A stretch of 64,000 nucleotides of DNA from VYFG01 sp965248685 (GTDB lineage Bacteria; Pseudomonadota; Gammaproteobacteria; Arenicellales; Poriferihabitantaceae): assembly GCA_965248685.1 (NCBI GenBank), contig CBDFKC010000003.1:682001-746000 (forward strand), written 5' to 3'. Both the position numbers and the translations under genes were made by a program. This document shows, one piece after another, positions 43,613-53,122 of this stretch; the first letter of the stretch is position 1; each line of letters starts with the position of its first letter. The notes beneath the pieces are model-generated. The model saw only the letters and a list, made by a program, of their open reading frames with translations, did not search any database and was not told where the DNA came from.

Positions 43613-43860
43613 ATACGCTCCGGCTTCGCATCTCCCGGCGGCAATTGCAAATAGAATCCTCGTTGCAAAAGGTTTTGCTTCACTTCTTCAATATCTGCCA
43701 GGGCCAGGCGCTGGCGTTTGGCCAGGTCGACCTCGATGACCAGCTCAAGATCACCGACCAGGTCCACCAGCGCTGCCGGGACCTGGGAAAAATCATCTTT
43801 GCGCGAAACATAGAGATAGGTATTTGCTTTTCTATTGCTTTTATAAACCCAGGTCAACAT
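43606..43860 (-). CDS. ycgL: YcgL family protein (DUF709)
   Basis: 84 residues from ATG 43860 (GTG at 43863 directly before). VYKSNRKANTYLYVSRKDDF, FSQVPAALVDLVG and QNLLQRGFYLQLPP match the YcgL domain closely. A small gammaproteobacterial protein of uncertain function; in many genomes it sits near the rnd or minC genes. Here it follows gltA by 17 bp and overlaps the next small gene by 7 bp. Confidence 0.88.
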   Translation of the reverse strand: MLTWVYKSNRKANTYLYVSRKDDFSQVPAALVDLVGDLELVIEVDLAKRQRLALADIEEVKQNLLQRGFYLQLPPGDAKPERIC

Positions 43861-43877
43861 CACTAGCGTGCCAGCGA

Positions 43878-45269
43878 CTATTTCTTGTTGCCCCAGAGCC
43901 AGCCCCAGCTAGTTGTTTTTTCAGTGTGACCGCGTTTTTCGAGGGGGACATAGGCTCTGGCCTGCTGTCCCAGATAAAGTTGGCGTGGTCGGCCAATTTT
44001 CTGCTCTTCGTCGTTCAACATCTCTTTCCAGTGAGATACCCAGCCAACGGTTCGACCGATGGCAAACATCACGGTAAACATTGAGGTAGGGAATCCCATA
44101 GCGCTCATTATAATCCCGGAATAAAAGTCGACATTTGGATACAGCTTCTTTTCGATAAAGTAGGGATCTTCTAGGGCAATTCGTTCGAGCTCCATGGCCA
44201 ACTCGAGTTTGGGATTATTGACCCCCAAAACCTTGAGGACTTCATGGCAGGACTCCCGCAATACGGTGGCCCGGGGATCGTAACTTTTGTATACCCGGTG
44301 TCCAAAACCCATCAAGCGGAAACTGTCTTTCGGATCCTGGGCCTTTTTAACGTATTTTTCGATATTTTTAACCGAGCCGATTTCATCCAGCATTTTAAGC
44401 ACCGCCTCGTTGGCGCCACCATGGGCCGGACCCCAGAGCGATGCGATCCCGGATGCCACGCAGGCATAAGGATTAGCTCCGGAAGAGCCCGCCAGCCGAA
44501 CCGTTGAAGTGGATGCATTTTGCTCGTGGTCGGCATGCAGAATCAGCAATTGCTCGACCGCCCGGGACAATACTGGATTAACCTTGTAATCCTGAGCCGG
44601 GTTGGAAAACATCATCTGTACCAGATTTTCCGTATAGCTATAGCTGTTGTTGGGCATGGGAAACGGCAGGCCCAGCGAGTACTTGTAGGCGTAGGCCCCG
44701 ATGGTCGGCATTTTTGCGATGATTCGATGGGCCGCCAAGCGGCGTTCTTCGTTATCAGTGATATCCATGCTGTCATGGTAGAACGCCGATAATGCACCGA
44801 CTACCCCGACCATAATGGCCATCGGATGGGCGCTGCGCATGAAGCCTGAGTAAAACTTGGTTAGCTGTTCGTGTAGCAAGGTGTGGTGTTTGATATCCAT
44901 ATCAAATACCTCCCGCTGCTCTGGTGTGGGCAATTCGCCATACAGCATCAGATAGCAGGTTTCCATATAGTCGCAATTCTGCGCAAGATCCGCGATGGCG
45001 TATCCTCGGTGCAATAATATGCCCTCGTTACCATCAATATAGGTAATATTGGATTTACATGCTGCAGTGGAGGTGAAACCGGGATCATAGGTTAAATTCC
45101 CGGTGGTGCCGTATAGCGAACGTATGTCAATAAGTCGATTGCCCATTACACCGGTGCGGCCTGGCATTTCCCAGGATTCGCCGGATTGGTTGTCGGTTAT
45201 GGTAAAACTGTCCTTATTTTCGGTTGCGCCATTGGCGCCCTCACTCTTGGTTGTACTTTTTTTACTCAT
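43878..45269 (-). CDS. gltA: citrate synthase
   Basis: 463 residues; about 35 longer than E. coli GltA because of a polar Lys/Asn-rich N-terminal extension. Condenses acetyl-CoA with oxaloacetate in the TCA cycle. Catalytic residues are in ILHADHEQNASTSTVRLAGS (His), WGPAHGGANEAVL (His) and MGFGHRVYKSYDPRA; the Asp is in FYSGIIMSAMGFPTSMFT vicinity (NVDFYSG). Hexameric, NADH-sensitive type expected for gammaproteobacteria. First gene of the minus-strand run through ycgL to the rhomboid protease. Confidence 0.96.
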   Translation of the reverse strand: MSKKSTTKSEGANGATENKDSFTITDNQSGESWEMPGRTGVMGNRLIDIRSLYGTTGNLTYDPGFTSTAACKSNITYIDGNEGILLHRGYAIADLAQNCDYMETCYLMLYGELPTPEQREVFDMDIKHHTLLHEQLTKFYSGFMRSAHPMAIMVGVVGALSAFYHDSMDITDNEERRLAAHRIIAKMPTIGAYAYKYSLGLPFPMPNNSYSYTENLVQMMFSNPAQDYKVNPVLSRAVEQLLILHADHEQNASTSTVRLAGSSGANPYACVASGIASLWGPAHGGANEAVLKMLDEIGSVKNIEKYVKKAQDPKDSFRLMGFGHRVYKSYDPRATVLRESCHEVLKVLGVNNPKLELAMELERIALEDPYFIEKKLYPNVDFYSGIIMSAMGFPTSMFTVMFAIGRTVGWVSHWKEMLNDEEQKIGRPRQLYLGQQARAYVPLEKRGHTEKTTSWGWLWGNKK

Positions 45270-45339
45270 TTTGGTATCCGCTGTGCAAGTATTGAAAAAA
45301 CTAATACTATGCGTATTAATTGGCTAATTATGGCTATAT

Positions 45340-45368
45340 AAGATAATGCAAAACCCTTCCAAGTACAA
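45340..45368 (-). promoter_or_regulatory. candidate sigma70 promoter of gltA
   Basis: Minus strand TTGTAC (45363-45368) and TATCTT (45340-45345) with a 17-bp spacer, about 70 bp before the gltA ATG. Each hexamer matches consensus at four of six positions. Confidence 0.35.
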
Positions 45369-45393
45369 ACTTGACATTATATAAATTCCCAAA

Positions 45394-46260
45394 ATGGCAA
45401 CTTGGTCAACACCCCCACAAGCCATTGTCCTGGATGGGCTGAGCGGCGAATTAGCCGCCCTCTCTTTCGGAAATCCGGCTAATCCCAAGGTGTTTGCCTT
45501 GCATGGCTGGCTTGATAATGCCGCAAGTTTTGTGCCCCTGGCCGGGCTGCTGGAGGAGTTTCATATAGTGGCGATAGATTTACCGGGCCACGGCAGGTCT
45601 GCCCATCGGCCCAGGGGAACCAATTATCATCTGGTGGATTATGTGGCAGATGTCGGCCATGGGGTTAAGTCTCTTGGCTGGGATCAATTTCATTTGTTGG
45701 GACATTCTCTTGGCGCCGGTGTTTCAATCGTATACGCCGCGACATTTCCCGAACAGATAGAAAAGCTGGTATTGATTGACGGTCTGGGACCGACAACCGG
45801 TGGTGCTGATACTGCCTCAGCCCGTCTACGCAAATCCATCCATGCGGGACTGTCAGCTGCTTCTCGTCCTAATTCAAACGGGCGGGCATATGACGAATGG
45901 AACAAACTGATCGGCGCCAGGGGCCAGGCCAGTCCGATTTCAATTGAGGGTGCGGAACTTCTGGTGCGCCGGGGCGCCACCGAGATTGATGGCGCAATTA
46001 CGGTGAATTCTGATCGCCGCCTGAAACATCCATCAGCCCAATACTTATCCGAAGATGTGGTATTACATTTTATCCGCGCGGTAGCGGCTCCAACCCAGTT
46101 AATTCTGGCCCGACAAGGAATGGTGAAAAATCAGACCAGTAGTAAAAACCGGATCGCTGCATTTTCCAACCTGGTGGTGAATGAATTTGAGGGTCAGCAT
46201 CACATGCATATGGACACCCCGGAATTGATCAGTGGCGACATCCGCCAATTTCTGGTGTGA
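45394..46260 (+). CDS. alpha/beta hydrolase
   Basis: 288 residues. VFALHGWLDNAASFVPL gives the oxyanion H-G motif, LLGHSLGAGVSIVYA is the nucleophile elbow (Ser of GHSLG), and the C-terminal QHHMHMD carries the catalytic histidine. Resembles esterase/MhpC-like hydrolases found near gltA or dacB in gammaproteobacteria; substrate unknown. The ATG lies just 10-15 bases after an AT-rich TATAAA-like box, so the transcript may be leaderless or have a very short leader. Convergent with dacB, three bases apart. Confidence 0.87.
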   Translation: MATWSTPPQAIVLDGLSGELAALSFGNPANPKVFALHGWLDNAASFVPLAGLLEEFHIVAIDLPGHGRSAHRPRGTNYHLVDYVADVGHGVKSLGWDQFHLLGHSLGAGVSIVYAATFPEQIEKLVLIDGLGPTTGGADTASARLRKSIHAGLSAASRPNSNGRAYDEWNKLIGARGQASPISIEGAELLVRRGATEIDGAITVNSDRRLKHPSAQYLSEDVVLHFIRAVAAPTQLILARQGMVKNQTSSKNRIAAFSNLVVNEFEGQHHMHMDTPELISGDIRQFLV

Positions 46261-46263
46261 ACG

Positions 46264-47721
46264 TTAGAGGTTAAACACCCACTCCAGTAACGCGTCCTGA
46301 ATTTGATTGCCATTCCAGTAATTTACCTTGTTTGAGTCAATCATCATGGTCACGACGTAATGTTCGCCACGGGCTGAGTGGACGTATCCGGCCATGCTGC
46401 GAACGCCATTGATCAGCCCTGTTTTCATTCTTACCCTACCGGCAAGGTTGGTTTTTTTGAGACGTTTGCGCATGGTTCCATCCAATGCGGTGAGGGATAA
46501 TGAGGCCAGAAATTCCGGACGCCAGGTGCTATTCCAGGCAAATTTCAGTAGTTGGGTAATTTGATGGCTGCTGATCCGGCTGATTCTGGACAGGCCGGCG
46601 CCATTGTCGATAACGATTCCCTGGGTATTAATCCCGATTTTGTCGAGCCACTGAATGACTGCATCCACAGCAGACGTTCGAGTATCCAGCGTGGTATCCA
46701 CACTCCATTCAGCACCAATGGTGAGTAACAATTGGCGGGCCATCACGTTATTGCTGTATTTATTTATACTGGCAATATTTTCTGCCAGGGACCGGGAAGG
46801 TAAGGTCACCAGGTGGTTGGCGGTTTCGCTGGCGGTGCCTTTACCGTATCCTCCGGAGATGGTTCCCCCCATAGATTGCCAAAGGTAACGAAATAGTTGA
46901 TAGGTATATTCTAGATTGGGAAGGATGCTCCGAGAGATCGAATGGGCACCACAGCGGGGTTTGTATTTTCCGTCGAAACGCGCCTGGATTTTACCGTCGA
47001 CAGTACTCAGTCGCATCGACCAGCCAGCATTTCGACTTACACATTTTCCACTTTCTGCCACTAGTTTGTTACGTATTTCCAGATTTGCCAGGGGTGGATC
47101 TGCGAACACATTAATGCCCTTTCCCGAACTGGCGGTATGGGGTTCAATAACGAATCGGGTGGCCGAAAAATTTGTCAGAGTGGCATCCGGTCCAACGTTG
47201 TAGAGTCTTGAGGCCTTACCATCGAAAGCCGCGCGGTCATGTTGCGGTATATTAAACAGCGAGTTATCAATGATCAGGTTTCCCTGGATATGTTCAATTC
47301 CCCGTTCCCTGATAGCAAGTGCATGACTCCAAAAACGATCAACGGTTAGGAACGGATCGCCGCCACCAACCATAATCAGATTTCCCTGCAGGGTATTTCC
47401 TACGACCTTGCCGTCAATCATATAGCGGGTTTGCCATTGATAGGTTGGTCCCAACAGCTCCAGCGCCGCCAAGGTGGTAACCAGCTTAAGTACCGAAGCA
47501 GGATTTCGTGGAACCCGGGTGTTCAGACCCAATAACGCTTCGCCGGCATTGGTCTTAACGATTTCAATGCTGATTGCAGATTGAGGAATGCCGTTTTTCT
47601 TCAGTAAATTTTCCACCGTTCTGGGTATCGCGGGGTTAGCTGCCCCGGCACTAAATGCCACGGCGAAACAAACCACAAATATAAGCAATTGCCGCCAGCG
47701 CATAGCAGATCGAACTCTCAT
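46264..47721 (-). CDS. dacB: D-alanyl-D-alanine carboxypeptidase/endopeptidase (PBP4, S13)
   Basis: 485 residues. A signal peptide (LLIFVVCFAVAFSAGAA) sends it to the periplasm. Active-site triad of S13 peptidases: NPASVLKLVTT (SxxK), SNNVMARQLL (SxN), RMKTGLINGVRSMAGYV (KTG). The insertion domain typical of DacB lies between SxxK and SxN, which explains the length. Trims or cleaves peptide cross-links in peptidoglycan. Single gene, divergent from the DUF1820 gene. Confidence 0.93.
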   Translation of the reverse strand: MRVRSAMRWRQLLIFVVCFAVAFSAGAANPAIPRTVENLLKKNGIPQSAISIEIVKTNAGEALLGLNTRVPRNPASVLKLVTTLAALELLGPTYQWQTRYMIDGKVVGNTLQGNLIMVGGGDPFLTVDRFWSHALAIRERGIEHIQGNLIIDNSLFNIPQHDRAAFDGKASRLYNVGPDATLTNFSATRFVIEPHTASSGKGINVFADPPLANLEIRNKLVAESGKCVSRNAGWSMRLSTVDGKIQARFDGKYKPRCGAHSISRSILPNLEYTYQLFRYLWQSMGGTISGGYGKGTASETANHLVTLPSRSLAENIASINKYSNNVMARQLLLTIGAEWSVDTTLDTRTSAVDAVIQWLDKIGINTQGIVIDNGAGLSRISRISSHQITQLLKFAWNSTWRPEFLASLSLTALDGTMRKRLKKTNLAGRVRMKTGLINGVRSMAGYVHSARGEHYVVTMMIDSNKVNYWNGNQIQDALLEWVFNL

Positions 47722-47860
47722 GTTAGCGAAATTATTCAGACGTTCCTAAAGATTAATCAGAGAATGGTATAATTTTGTTGTTGTTCGATCCATATTGTTC
47801 ATCCGGAACGAATCAATAATTTAATTTGTCCAACACTGTCGTGACCCAAGCTTGACGAAT

Positions 47861-48202
47861 ATGGCCCGCAAGAAAAACATTTACAAGATACAGTTTCAAA
47901 ATAACGGACAACTTTATGAGTTGTATGCCCATGAGGTGTCCCAGGGAAATATGTATGCATTTGTCGAAATTGCAGATATCATTTTTGGCGAACGTTCGAA
48001 TTTATTGGTTGATCCTTCTGAAGAAAAACTCAAAGCTGAATTTGGCCAGGTCAAGCGCACCTATATTCCGATCCAGGCTGTTATTCGAATTGATGAGGTG
48101 GAAAAAGAAGGTACCAATAAAATTCTTGATAGTAAACTTTCGGTGGGTGCCGAGGGAAATATCTCAGCATTTCCGGTCCCACCGTTGAAGCCCAGAACGT
48201 AG
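47861..48202 (+). CDS. DUF1820 family protein
   Basis: 113 residues from ATG 47861 (an upstream TTG at 47852 would add three). KKNIYKIQFQNNGQLYELYA, FVEIADIIFGERSNLLVDPS and KRTYIPIQAVIRIDEVEKEG are the conserved DUF1820 segments; the Pro-rich end is usual. Cytosolic protein of unknown function, widespread in gammaproteobacteria. Divergent from dacB. Confidence 0.88.
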   Translation: MARKKNIYKIQFQNNGQLYELYAHEVSQGNMYAFVEIADIIFGERSNLLVDPSEEKLKAEFGQVKRTYIPIQAVIRIDEVEKEGTNKILDSKLSVGAEGNISAFPVPPLKPRT

Positions 48203-48248
48203 TCATCGGGTTTGGGTTCCGCTGAGAAACTTTACGGGGTGTACTGAC

Positions 48249-48782
48249 ATGCAATTTTTAAAGATTCTTGTTAAATCCCTGCTGTTTTTGCTTGTTATTT
48301 TGGCCGTCGTTGGTTTTTTCCTGCCCTCGAGCACTGTGGTAAGTCGGGGCGTTGATATTAGCGCACCAGCGTCCAAAGTATTCAATTATGTTAACGACTT
48401 CAAACAGTTTAATCGCTGGTCGCCCTGGACTGCTAAGGATCCGGCTATGACCCTTAACTTTGCAGGACCGGCAACCGGTGTGGGGTCAAAAATGTCCTGG
48501 AAAAGTGATGAATCCGGGGTGGGTAATGGAAGCCAGGAAATTACTGCAAGCGTTGAAAACCAGTCGGTTTCCACTCATCTAGAATTCGACGGACAGGGCA
48601 ATGCGGATGCCAGTTTTGAACTCGTCGAATCCGGCGGCGGTACCAGGATCACCTGGGGCTTTGAATCAGACTGGGGTTACAATATTCTTGGACGCTATAT
48701 GGGTTTGATGATGGACCGTTGGGTTGGCAGTGAATATGAAAAGGGTCTTAACAGTCTTAAGCAGCTAGCCGAGAGCGAGTAG
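48249..48782 (+). CDS. SRPBCC family (polyketide cyclase/START-like) membrane-anchored protein
   Basis: 177 residues. N-terminal membrane helix (LVKSLLFLLVILAVVGFFL) then a helix-grip fold: VSRGVDISAPASKVFNYVND and FKQFNRWSPWTAKDPAM are the standard SRPBCC opening, and GGGTRITWGFESDWG the later strands. Such proteins bind hydrophobic ligands; ligand unknown. Overlaps the end of the convergent uracil-DNA glycosylase-like gene by 18 bp. Confidence 0.82.
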   Translation: MQFLKILVKSLLFLLVILAVVGFFLPSSTVVSRGVDISAPASKVFNYVNDFKQFNRWSPWTAKDPAMTLNFAGPATGVGSKMSWKSDESGVGNGSQEITASVENQSVSTHLEFDGQGNADASFELVESGGGTRITWGFESDWGYNILGRYMGLMMDRWVGSEYEKGLNSLKQLAESE

Positions 48783-49367
48783 TTTCGCCACTCGCTGTTG
48801 AATTTCTGGCACCAATTCCTGTTCGAACCAGGGATTGCGTTTTAGCCAAATGTTATTTCTCGGGCTGGGGTGTGGTAGTGGAATATAGTCTGGCAGATAT
48901 TCCCGCCAGTTAGCCACGGTTTCGGTGAGAGACCCTTTACGCTTGTTGCCGAGGTAGTATTTTTGCGCGTAGGCACCGATAACCAGAGTCAGGTTTAGTT
49001 CGGTTAGTTGGGGCAATAACAGCGAATGCCAGGTTTTGGCGCATTCCGGGCGGGGTGGCAGATCGCCGCTTTTTCCAGTCCCGGGATAACAAAATCCCAT
49101 GGGAATGATGGCGACTTTAGTTGAGTCGTAAAAATCCCCTGGATCAATCCCCATCCATTGGCGTAAACGATCACCACTCGGATCATTAAATGGTACCGAC
49201 GACTCGTGTACCCGTATTCCCGGCGCTTGTCCCGCAACCAGAATCCTGGAACAGGCCGAAACCCTGAACACCGGATTCGGCCCCATAGGGAGATGCTCGC
49301 TACAGAGGGTGCATTGCTGAATTTTTTTAGTCAGCACATTTAGCTTATTGGGCGAAATTGAATTCAT
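48765..49367 (-). CDS. uracil-DNA glycosylase family protein
   Basis: 200 residues. Two cysteines in IQQCTLCSEHLPMGPNP suggest an Fe-S or zinc site as in family 4 relatives; ILVAGQAPGIRVHESSVPF is the water-activating G-x-A-P-G motif, and IPLPHPSPRNNIWLKRNPWF the DNA-intercalation H-P-S motif. This is the compact UDG-like group often fused or linked to other repair genes, with unproven uracil excision. Convergent with the SRPBCC gene. Confidence 0.87.
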   Translation of the reverse strand: MNSISPNKLNVLTKKIQQCTLCSEHLPMGPNPVFRVSACSRILVAGQAPGIRVHESSVPFNDPSGDRLRQWMGIDPGDFYDSTKVAIIPMGFCYPGTGKSGDLPPRPECAKTWHSLLLPQLTELNLTLVIGAYAQKYYLGNKRKGSLTETVANWREYLPDYIPLPHPSPRNNIWLKRNPWFEQELVPEIQQRVAKLLALG

Positions 49368-49393
49368 CTAATTTGGTTTTGACCAGAGGGTTG

Positions 49394-50245
49394 TTAGATC
49401 GATTGGGTGTAACCATCCTTGAAACTTGGGTACTTGAAGCAATAGCCCGCTGCGAGCAACCGACCATTGCTGCAGCGTTTATTCTGGGTTGAATCAGGGG
49501 GGACTAAAGCCGGTACCGGCGGAACCGAACCAATTCGGTTCGCCAGCCAGGTCATCAACTCAAACTTTATCGCACAGTCATGATCGGTGGCTATATAGGT
49601 TGTCGCCATGGGTTGCTGGCCCAGCTGCATTGACACCAGAAAATAAAGTGCCCCAATACAATCTTCCTGGTGAATTCGGTTGGTATAAAATGGCGGCGAC
49701 CGCTGGATTTCTAATGGTTGCTCGGGGTGCTGCCGGAGTAGGTTCAGAAGGTGATTTTCCGGTCCGCCATAGATCCCTGAGAAGCGAACTATTATCGGGC
49801 AGTTACTAAACCCCCTTACCAATTGTTCACCGGCGAGCAGACTTTTGCCATTGTAGTTCAAAGGCAGAGTTTCCGAATTTTCATCCACCCATTCGCCCTG
49901 TTGCTGTGCGTATACGCTTGTTGCCGAAACAAAAAAGCAGGCCGGATGTCGTTGCTTGTTCGAGAAATGGTTTAGAAGATTGCCAAGTCCCTGTTGGTAG
50001 ATCTGGGCGTAGCCCTGGGCAGAACGTGCGGCCGGCGTCAGGATAATGATCATGCTGTCAATTTCAACGGGTAGACGTTTGACCGCTTCGGGGTCGCATA
50101 TATCCGCCCCAATCCAGCTTATTTCAGGGTCTCTGGATAACTGTGGGTTGCGCCGGACACCGATTACCCGATGACCATCAAGAACCAGCTGACGGGCTAA
50201 TGGTTGACCAATCTTTCCGCAACCGACAATCAGGATTGTTGCCAA
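49394..50245 (-). CDS. NAD(P)-dependent oxidoreductase, SDR/epimerase (YeeZ-like)
   Basis: 283 residues from TTG 50245. ATILIVGCGKIGQPLARQLV is a GxGxxG-type Rossmann start; FFVSATSVYAQQQGEWVDE is the SxxxVY region, but the YxxxK lysine is shifted (NYNGKSLLAGEQLV), as in YeeZ-like atypical SDR members. No signal peptide. Substrate unknown. Followed 26 bp later by the UDG-like gene; preceded by the pteridine reductase gene with 21 bp. Confidence 0.83.
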   Translation of the reverse strand: MATILIVGCGKIGQPLARQLVLDGHRVIGVRRNPQLSRDPEISWIGADICDPEAVKRLPVEIDSMIIILTPAARSAQGYAQIYQQGLGNLLNHFSNKQRHPACFFVSATSVYAQQQGEWVDENSETLPLNYNGKSLLAGEQLVRGFSNCPIIVRFSGIYGGPENHLLNLLRQHPEQPLEIQRSPPFYTNRIHQEDCIGALYFLVSMQLGQQPMATTYIATDHDCAIKFELMTWLANRIGSVPPVPALVPPDSTQNKRCSNGRLLAAGYCFKYPSFKDGYTQSI

Positions 50246-50266
50246 GGTGGCGAGCGCTTAAGGGGC

Positions 50267-51010
50267 TCAGGGAACGATGGTGCGACCACCATCGACATTG
50301 ATAATCTGGCCGGTAATAAATCCGGCATCTTTTATCAGGAAACAAATGGTGCTCGCGATGTCCGTGGGATCTCCCACCTGTTTTAGCGGCGTTCTCGAAA
50401 TCATGCGTTGTTTCGACAGCTCGTCCATCCCCTGCTCCGGCCACATGATTGCTCCGGGAGCCACCGCATTGACTCGTACTTCGGGTCCCAGGTCTGCCGC
50501 AAGAGATCGGGTAAGGGAAATAAGCCCGGCCTTGGTGGCGCAGTAAATTGGATGGTCGGCGAGCGGCCGATGGGCATATATGTCAACCATATTAATGATT
50601 ACCCCATTTGATTTCTTGAGGTAGGGTGCTGCTGCCTGGGCAAGGAAAAAAGGTGCCTTCAAATTGGTGTCCATCAACGCCTGCCATTGCTCTTCGGTAG
50701 CAGATTTAATCGGGGTGGGATAAAAAACCGAGGCGTTGTTTATCAGCGCATCGAGTTGCCCCAGTTCGCTGGCACACTGTCGCACAAGATTTTTAACCTT
50801 GTCGATTTCGCCCAGGTCACCGCGGATTAAAATAACAGAATCCGGCCGTTGTTCGCATAATTCAGCGCGTAATATCTCGGCGTCATCGGCGCTGCTGCGG
50901 TAGTGTATTACCAACCGCATACCTTCGCTATGCAGGCGTCGTGCGGTGGCCGCGCCGATTCTGCGGCAACCCCCGGTGATAAGCGCGACTTTATCTTGCA
51001 AACTGGTCAT
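50267..51010 (-). CDS. pteridine reductase-like SDR
   Basis: 247 residues from ATG 51010 (an ATG at 51034 adds eight). ALITGGCRRIGAATARRLHS has the T-G-x3-R-R-I-G signature of PTR1/FolM enzymes, where an arginine replaces a glycine for NADPH. NNASVFYPTPI, the YCATKAGL (YxxxK) pair and VNAVAPGAIMWPE are present. Likely reduces dihydropteridine or dihydrofolate. Isolated among unrelated core genes, in a short minus-strand pair with the YeeZ-like gene. Confidence 0.88.
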   Translation of the reverse strand: MTSLQDKVALITGGCRRIGAATARRLHSEGMRLVIHYRSSADDAEILRAELCEQRPDSVILIRGDLGEIDKVKNLVRQCASELGQLDALINNASVFYPTPIKSATEEQWQALMDTNLKAPFFLAQAAAPYLKKSNGVIINMVDIYAHRPLADHPIYCATKAGLISLTRSLAADLGPEVRVNAVAPGAIMWPEQGMDELSKQRMISRTPLKQVGDPTDIASTICFLIKDAGFITGQIINVDGGRTIVP

Positions 51011-51119
51011 AATCCGGCATCTTCGAATTTGCATTCATTCTAACACCAGTGCAGTAACCATGCGGTCTCGCACTAGTAGTCAGACACACATTATGTTTAA
51101 TACACTAATCTAGTTTCCT

Positions 51120-52286
51120 ATGTTACCGCCTCCGGAGCCGGCGTTGCAGGCACGCTCAGCGCGACTGGCCAATATCATCGCGGATGAAATTTCTGATAAT
51201 GCCGGTTGGATCGGTTTCGACCGATATATGCATCTTGCGCTGTACCACCCAAGTCTGGGCTATTACCGAAGTTCGCTAAAAAAAATTGGTGCAGGAGGTG
51301 ACTTTATAACGGCCCCTGCTCTGGGGGATTTGTTTGCCCGTTGTATTGCTGCGCAAACTGCTGAGGCATTGGAAATTACCGGAACTACAGATATTATTGA
51401 ATTTGGCGCGGGAACCGGTGCCCTCGCCAGAGATATTCTGTTGGAACTTGGTTCCCACGATCGATTACCCGGACGCTATTGTATTGTGGAGACCAGCGCT
51501 GAACTGAGCGGGTGTCAGCGTAATCTGTGCGATGATCTACCAATCCATATCCGGTCTCGCATCGAATGGCTGGAAACGGTGCCGTCGCGCATCAATGGAG
51601 TAGTGGTAGCGAACGAGCTACTCGATGCTCTTCCCTGCAAACGTTTTGTCGTCGATTCCCAGGGCCATGTTCGTGAACTCGGCGTCAGTTTTGGCAACGA
51701 CCGGTTTCAGTGGGCCATCGGGGCAATCATCGATGGCGCTATTGAAGATGTGATCCCGGGATCACTTGCCGCGGGATACCAAAGTGAATTGCCCTTGCAG
51801 GCAAGCGCCTGGATGAATACCATAGGCCGCGCCCTGGAAAGCGGTATGATTTTGATTTTCGATTACGGCTTCCCTGGTCGCGAGTTTTATCATCCAGACC
51901 GGAGCCAGGGAACCCTGATGTGCCATTACCGCCACCAGGTTCATTCCGATCCTTTTTTCTGGCCCGGTCTTCAAGACATTACATCCCATATCGATTTTTC
52001 TGCGATTGTCCAGACCGCAGTTATAGCTGGACTTGAAGTGTCGGGGTATTGCGACCAGGCGAATTTTCTAATTTCCTGTGGGTTGCTCGATCTGGTAACT
52101 GAAGCAATTCAGGATGGCGGTCTTGAAACCCGGGAAATGCTGGAGATGACCGCCCAGGTAAAAAAGCTGACAATGGCCCATGAGATGGGTGAATTATTTA
52201 AAGTGATTGCATTAACCAAAAACTGCCCCAGTTCGTTACAGGGATTTTCCAGGCGAAACTTGAAACACCGTTTGTACAATGACTGA
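51120..52286 (+). CDS. class I SAM methyltransferase, MidA/NDUFAF7 family
   Basis: 388 residues. HLALYHPSLGYYRSS and GGDFITAPALGDLFARCI are the hallmark N-terminal motifs of COG1565; DIIEFGAGTGALARDIL is motif I; VVANELLDALPCKRFV motif IV. In mitochondria the family dimethylates an arginine of a complex I subunit; a related role in bacteria is plausible but not shown. Its stop overlaps the uppP start by 8 bp. Confidence 0.88.
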   Translation: MLPPPEPALQARSARLANIIADEISDNAGWIGFDRYMHLALYHPSLGYYRSSLKKIGAGGDFITAPALGDLFARCIAAQTAEALEITGTTDIIEFGAGTGALARDILLELGSHDRLPGRYCIVETSAELSGCQRNLCDDLPIHIRSRIEWLETVPSRINGVVVANELLDALPCKRFVVDSQGHVRELGVSFGNDRFQWAIGAIIDGAIEDVIPGSLAAGYQSELPLQASAWMNTIGRALESGMILIFDYGFPGREFYHPDRSQGTLMCHYRHQVHSDPFFWPGLQDITSHIDFSAIVQTAVIAGLEVSGYCDQANFLISCGLLDLVTEAIQDGGLETREMLEMTAQVKKLTMAHEMGELFKVIALTKNCPSSLQGFSRRNLKHRLYND

Positions 52287-53079
52287 GTATATTCAAGCGC
52301 TGTGGTTGGCAGTTTTGCAGGGTATCACCGAGTTTCTCCCGATCTCCAGCTCTGGCCATTTGATCCTGATACCCAAGTTATTAGGCTGGCCAGACCAGGG
52401 TTTGGCTTTTGACGTTGCTGTCCATGTGGGCTCGCTGGCGGCTGTACTGGTGTATTTCTACCGGGATATTCGATTGATCGTGGGTGACTGGTTCGGTTCG
52501 ATCAGCGGTGGACCCTCGACGCCTTACAGTCGCCTCGCTTGGTCGATTGGCTGCGCTACCATAATGATTGGATTAGTGGGGCTGTTTGCTGAAGACCTGA
52601 TTAACCGATGGCTCAGGCAACCTTTGCCGGTGGCCATGGCTACCATCGTGTTTGGATTGCTGTTGTGGTGGGCAGATAGGGCAGGAACCCGAGCGCGGAA
52701 TATTGAGCAGATCGGGTGGCTGGACGTATTGGCAATTGGCAGCGCCCAGGTATTTGCCCTGATTCCCGGAACGTCACGCTCCGGTGTGACAATCACCGCG
52801 GGTCTGGCCCTGGGCCTGACCCGAGAAGCCTCCGCCCGTTTTTCGTTTTTGATGGCGATTCCGGTGATTGTGTTAGTTGGAGTGTGGCAGGCTCGCAAGT
52901 TGATGATAACCGCAGATCCGGTTAACTGGGGAGTATTGGTATTTGCCACTTTGGTTTCTGCACTGGTGGCGTTTGCCTGTATCCACTGGTTTCTCGGCTA
53001 TATTCGCCGTTTTTCCATGCTGCCTTTTGTCATCTATCGGCTATTCCTCGGACTGATTTTACTCTGGGTGTTCATGTAG
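52279..53079 (+). CDS. uppP: undecaprenyl-diphosphatase
   Basis: 266 residues, family length, about eight membrane helices. VLQGITEFLPISSSGHLILI holds the catalytic EFLPISSSGH motif and IPGTSRSGVTITAG the second motif with the P-G-T-S-R-S-G signature. Recycles undecaprenyl pyrophosphate to the monophosphate at the inner membrane for peptidoglycan and for the polysaccharide pathway in the left half of the window. Translationally coupled to the MidA-like gene. Confidence 0.95.
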   Translation: MTEYIQALWLAVLQGITEFLPISSSGHLILIPKLLGWPDQGLAFDVAVHVGSLAAVLVYFYRDIRLIVGDWFGSISGGPSTPYSRLAWSIGCATIMIGLVGLFAEDLINRWLRQPLPVAMATIVFGLLLWWADRAGTRARNIEQIGWLDVLAIGSAQVFALIPGTSRSGVTITAGLALGLTREASARFSFLMAIPVIVLVGVWQARKLMITADPVNWGVLVFATLVSALVAFACIHWFLGYIRRFSMLPFVIYRLFLGLILLWVFM

Positions 53080-53122
53080 AATCCGGCGGTGCACTCGCCA
53101 TTGAACGTTTTTATTCCTTACC

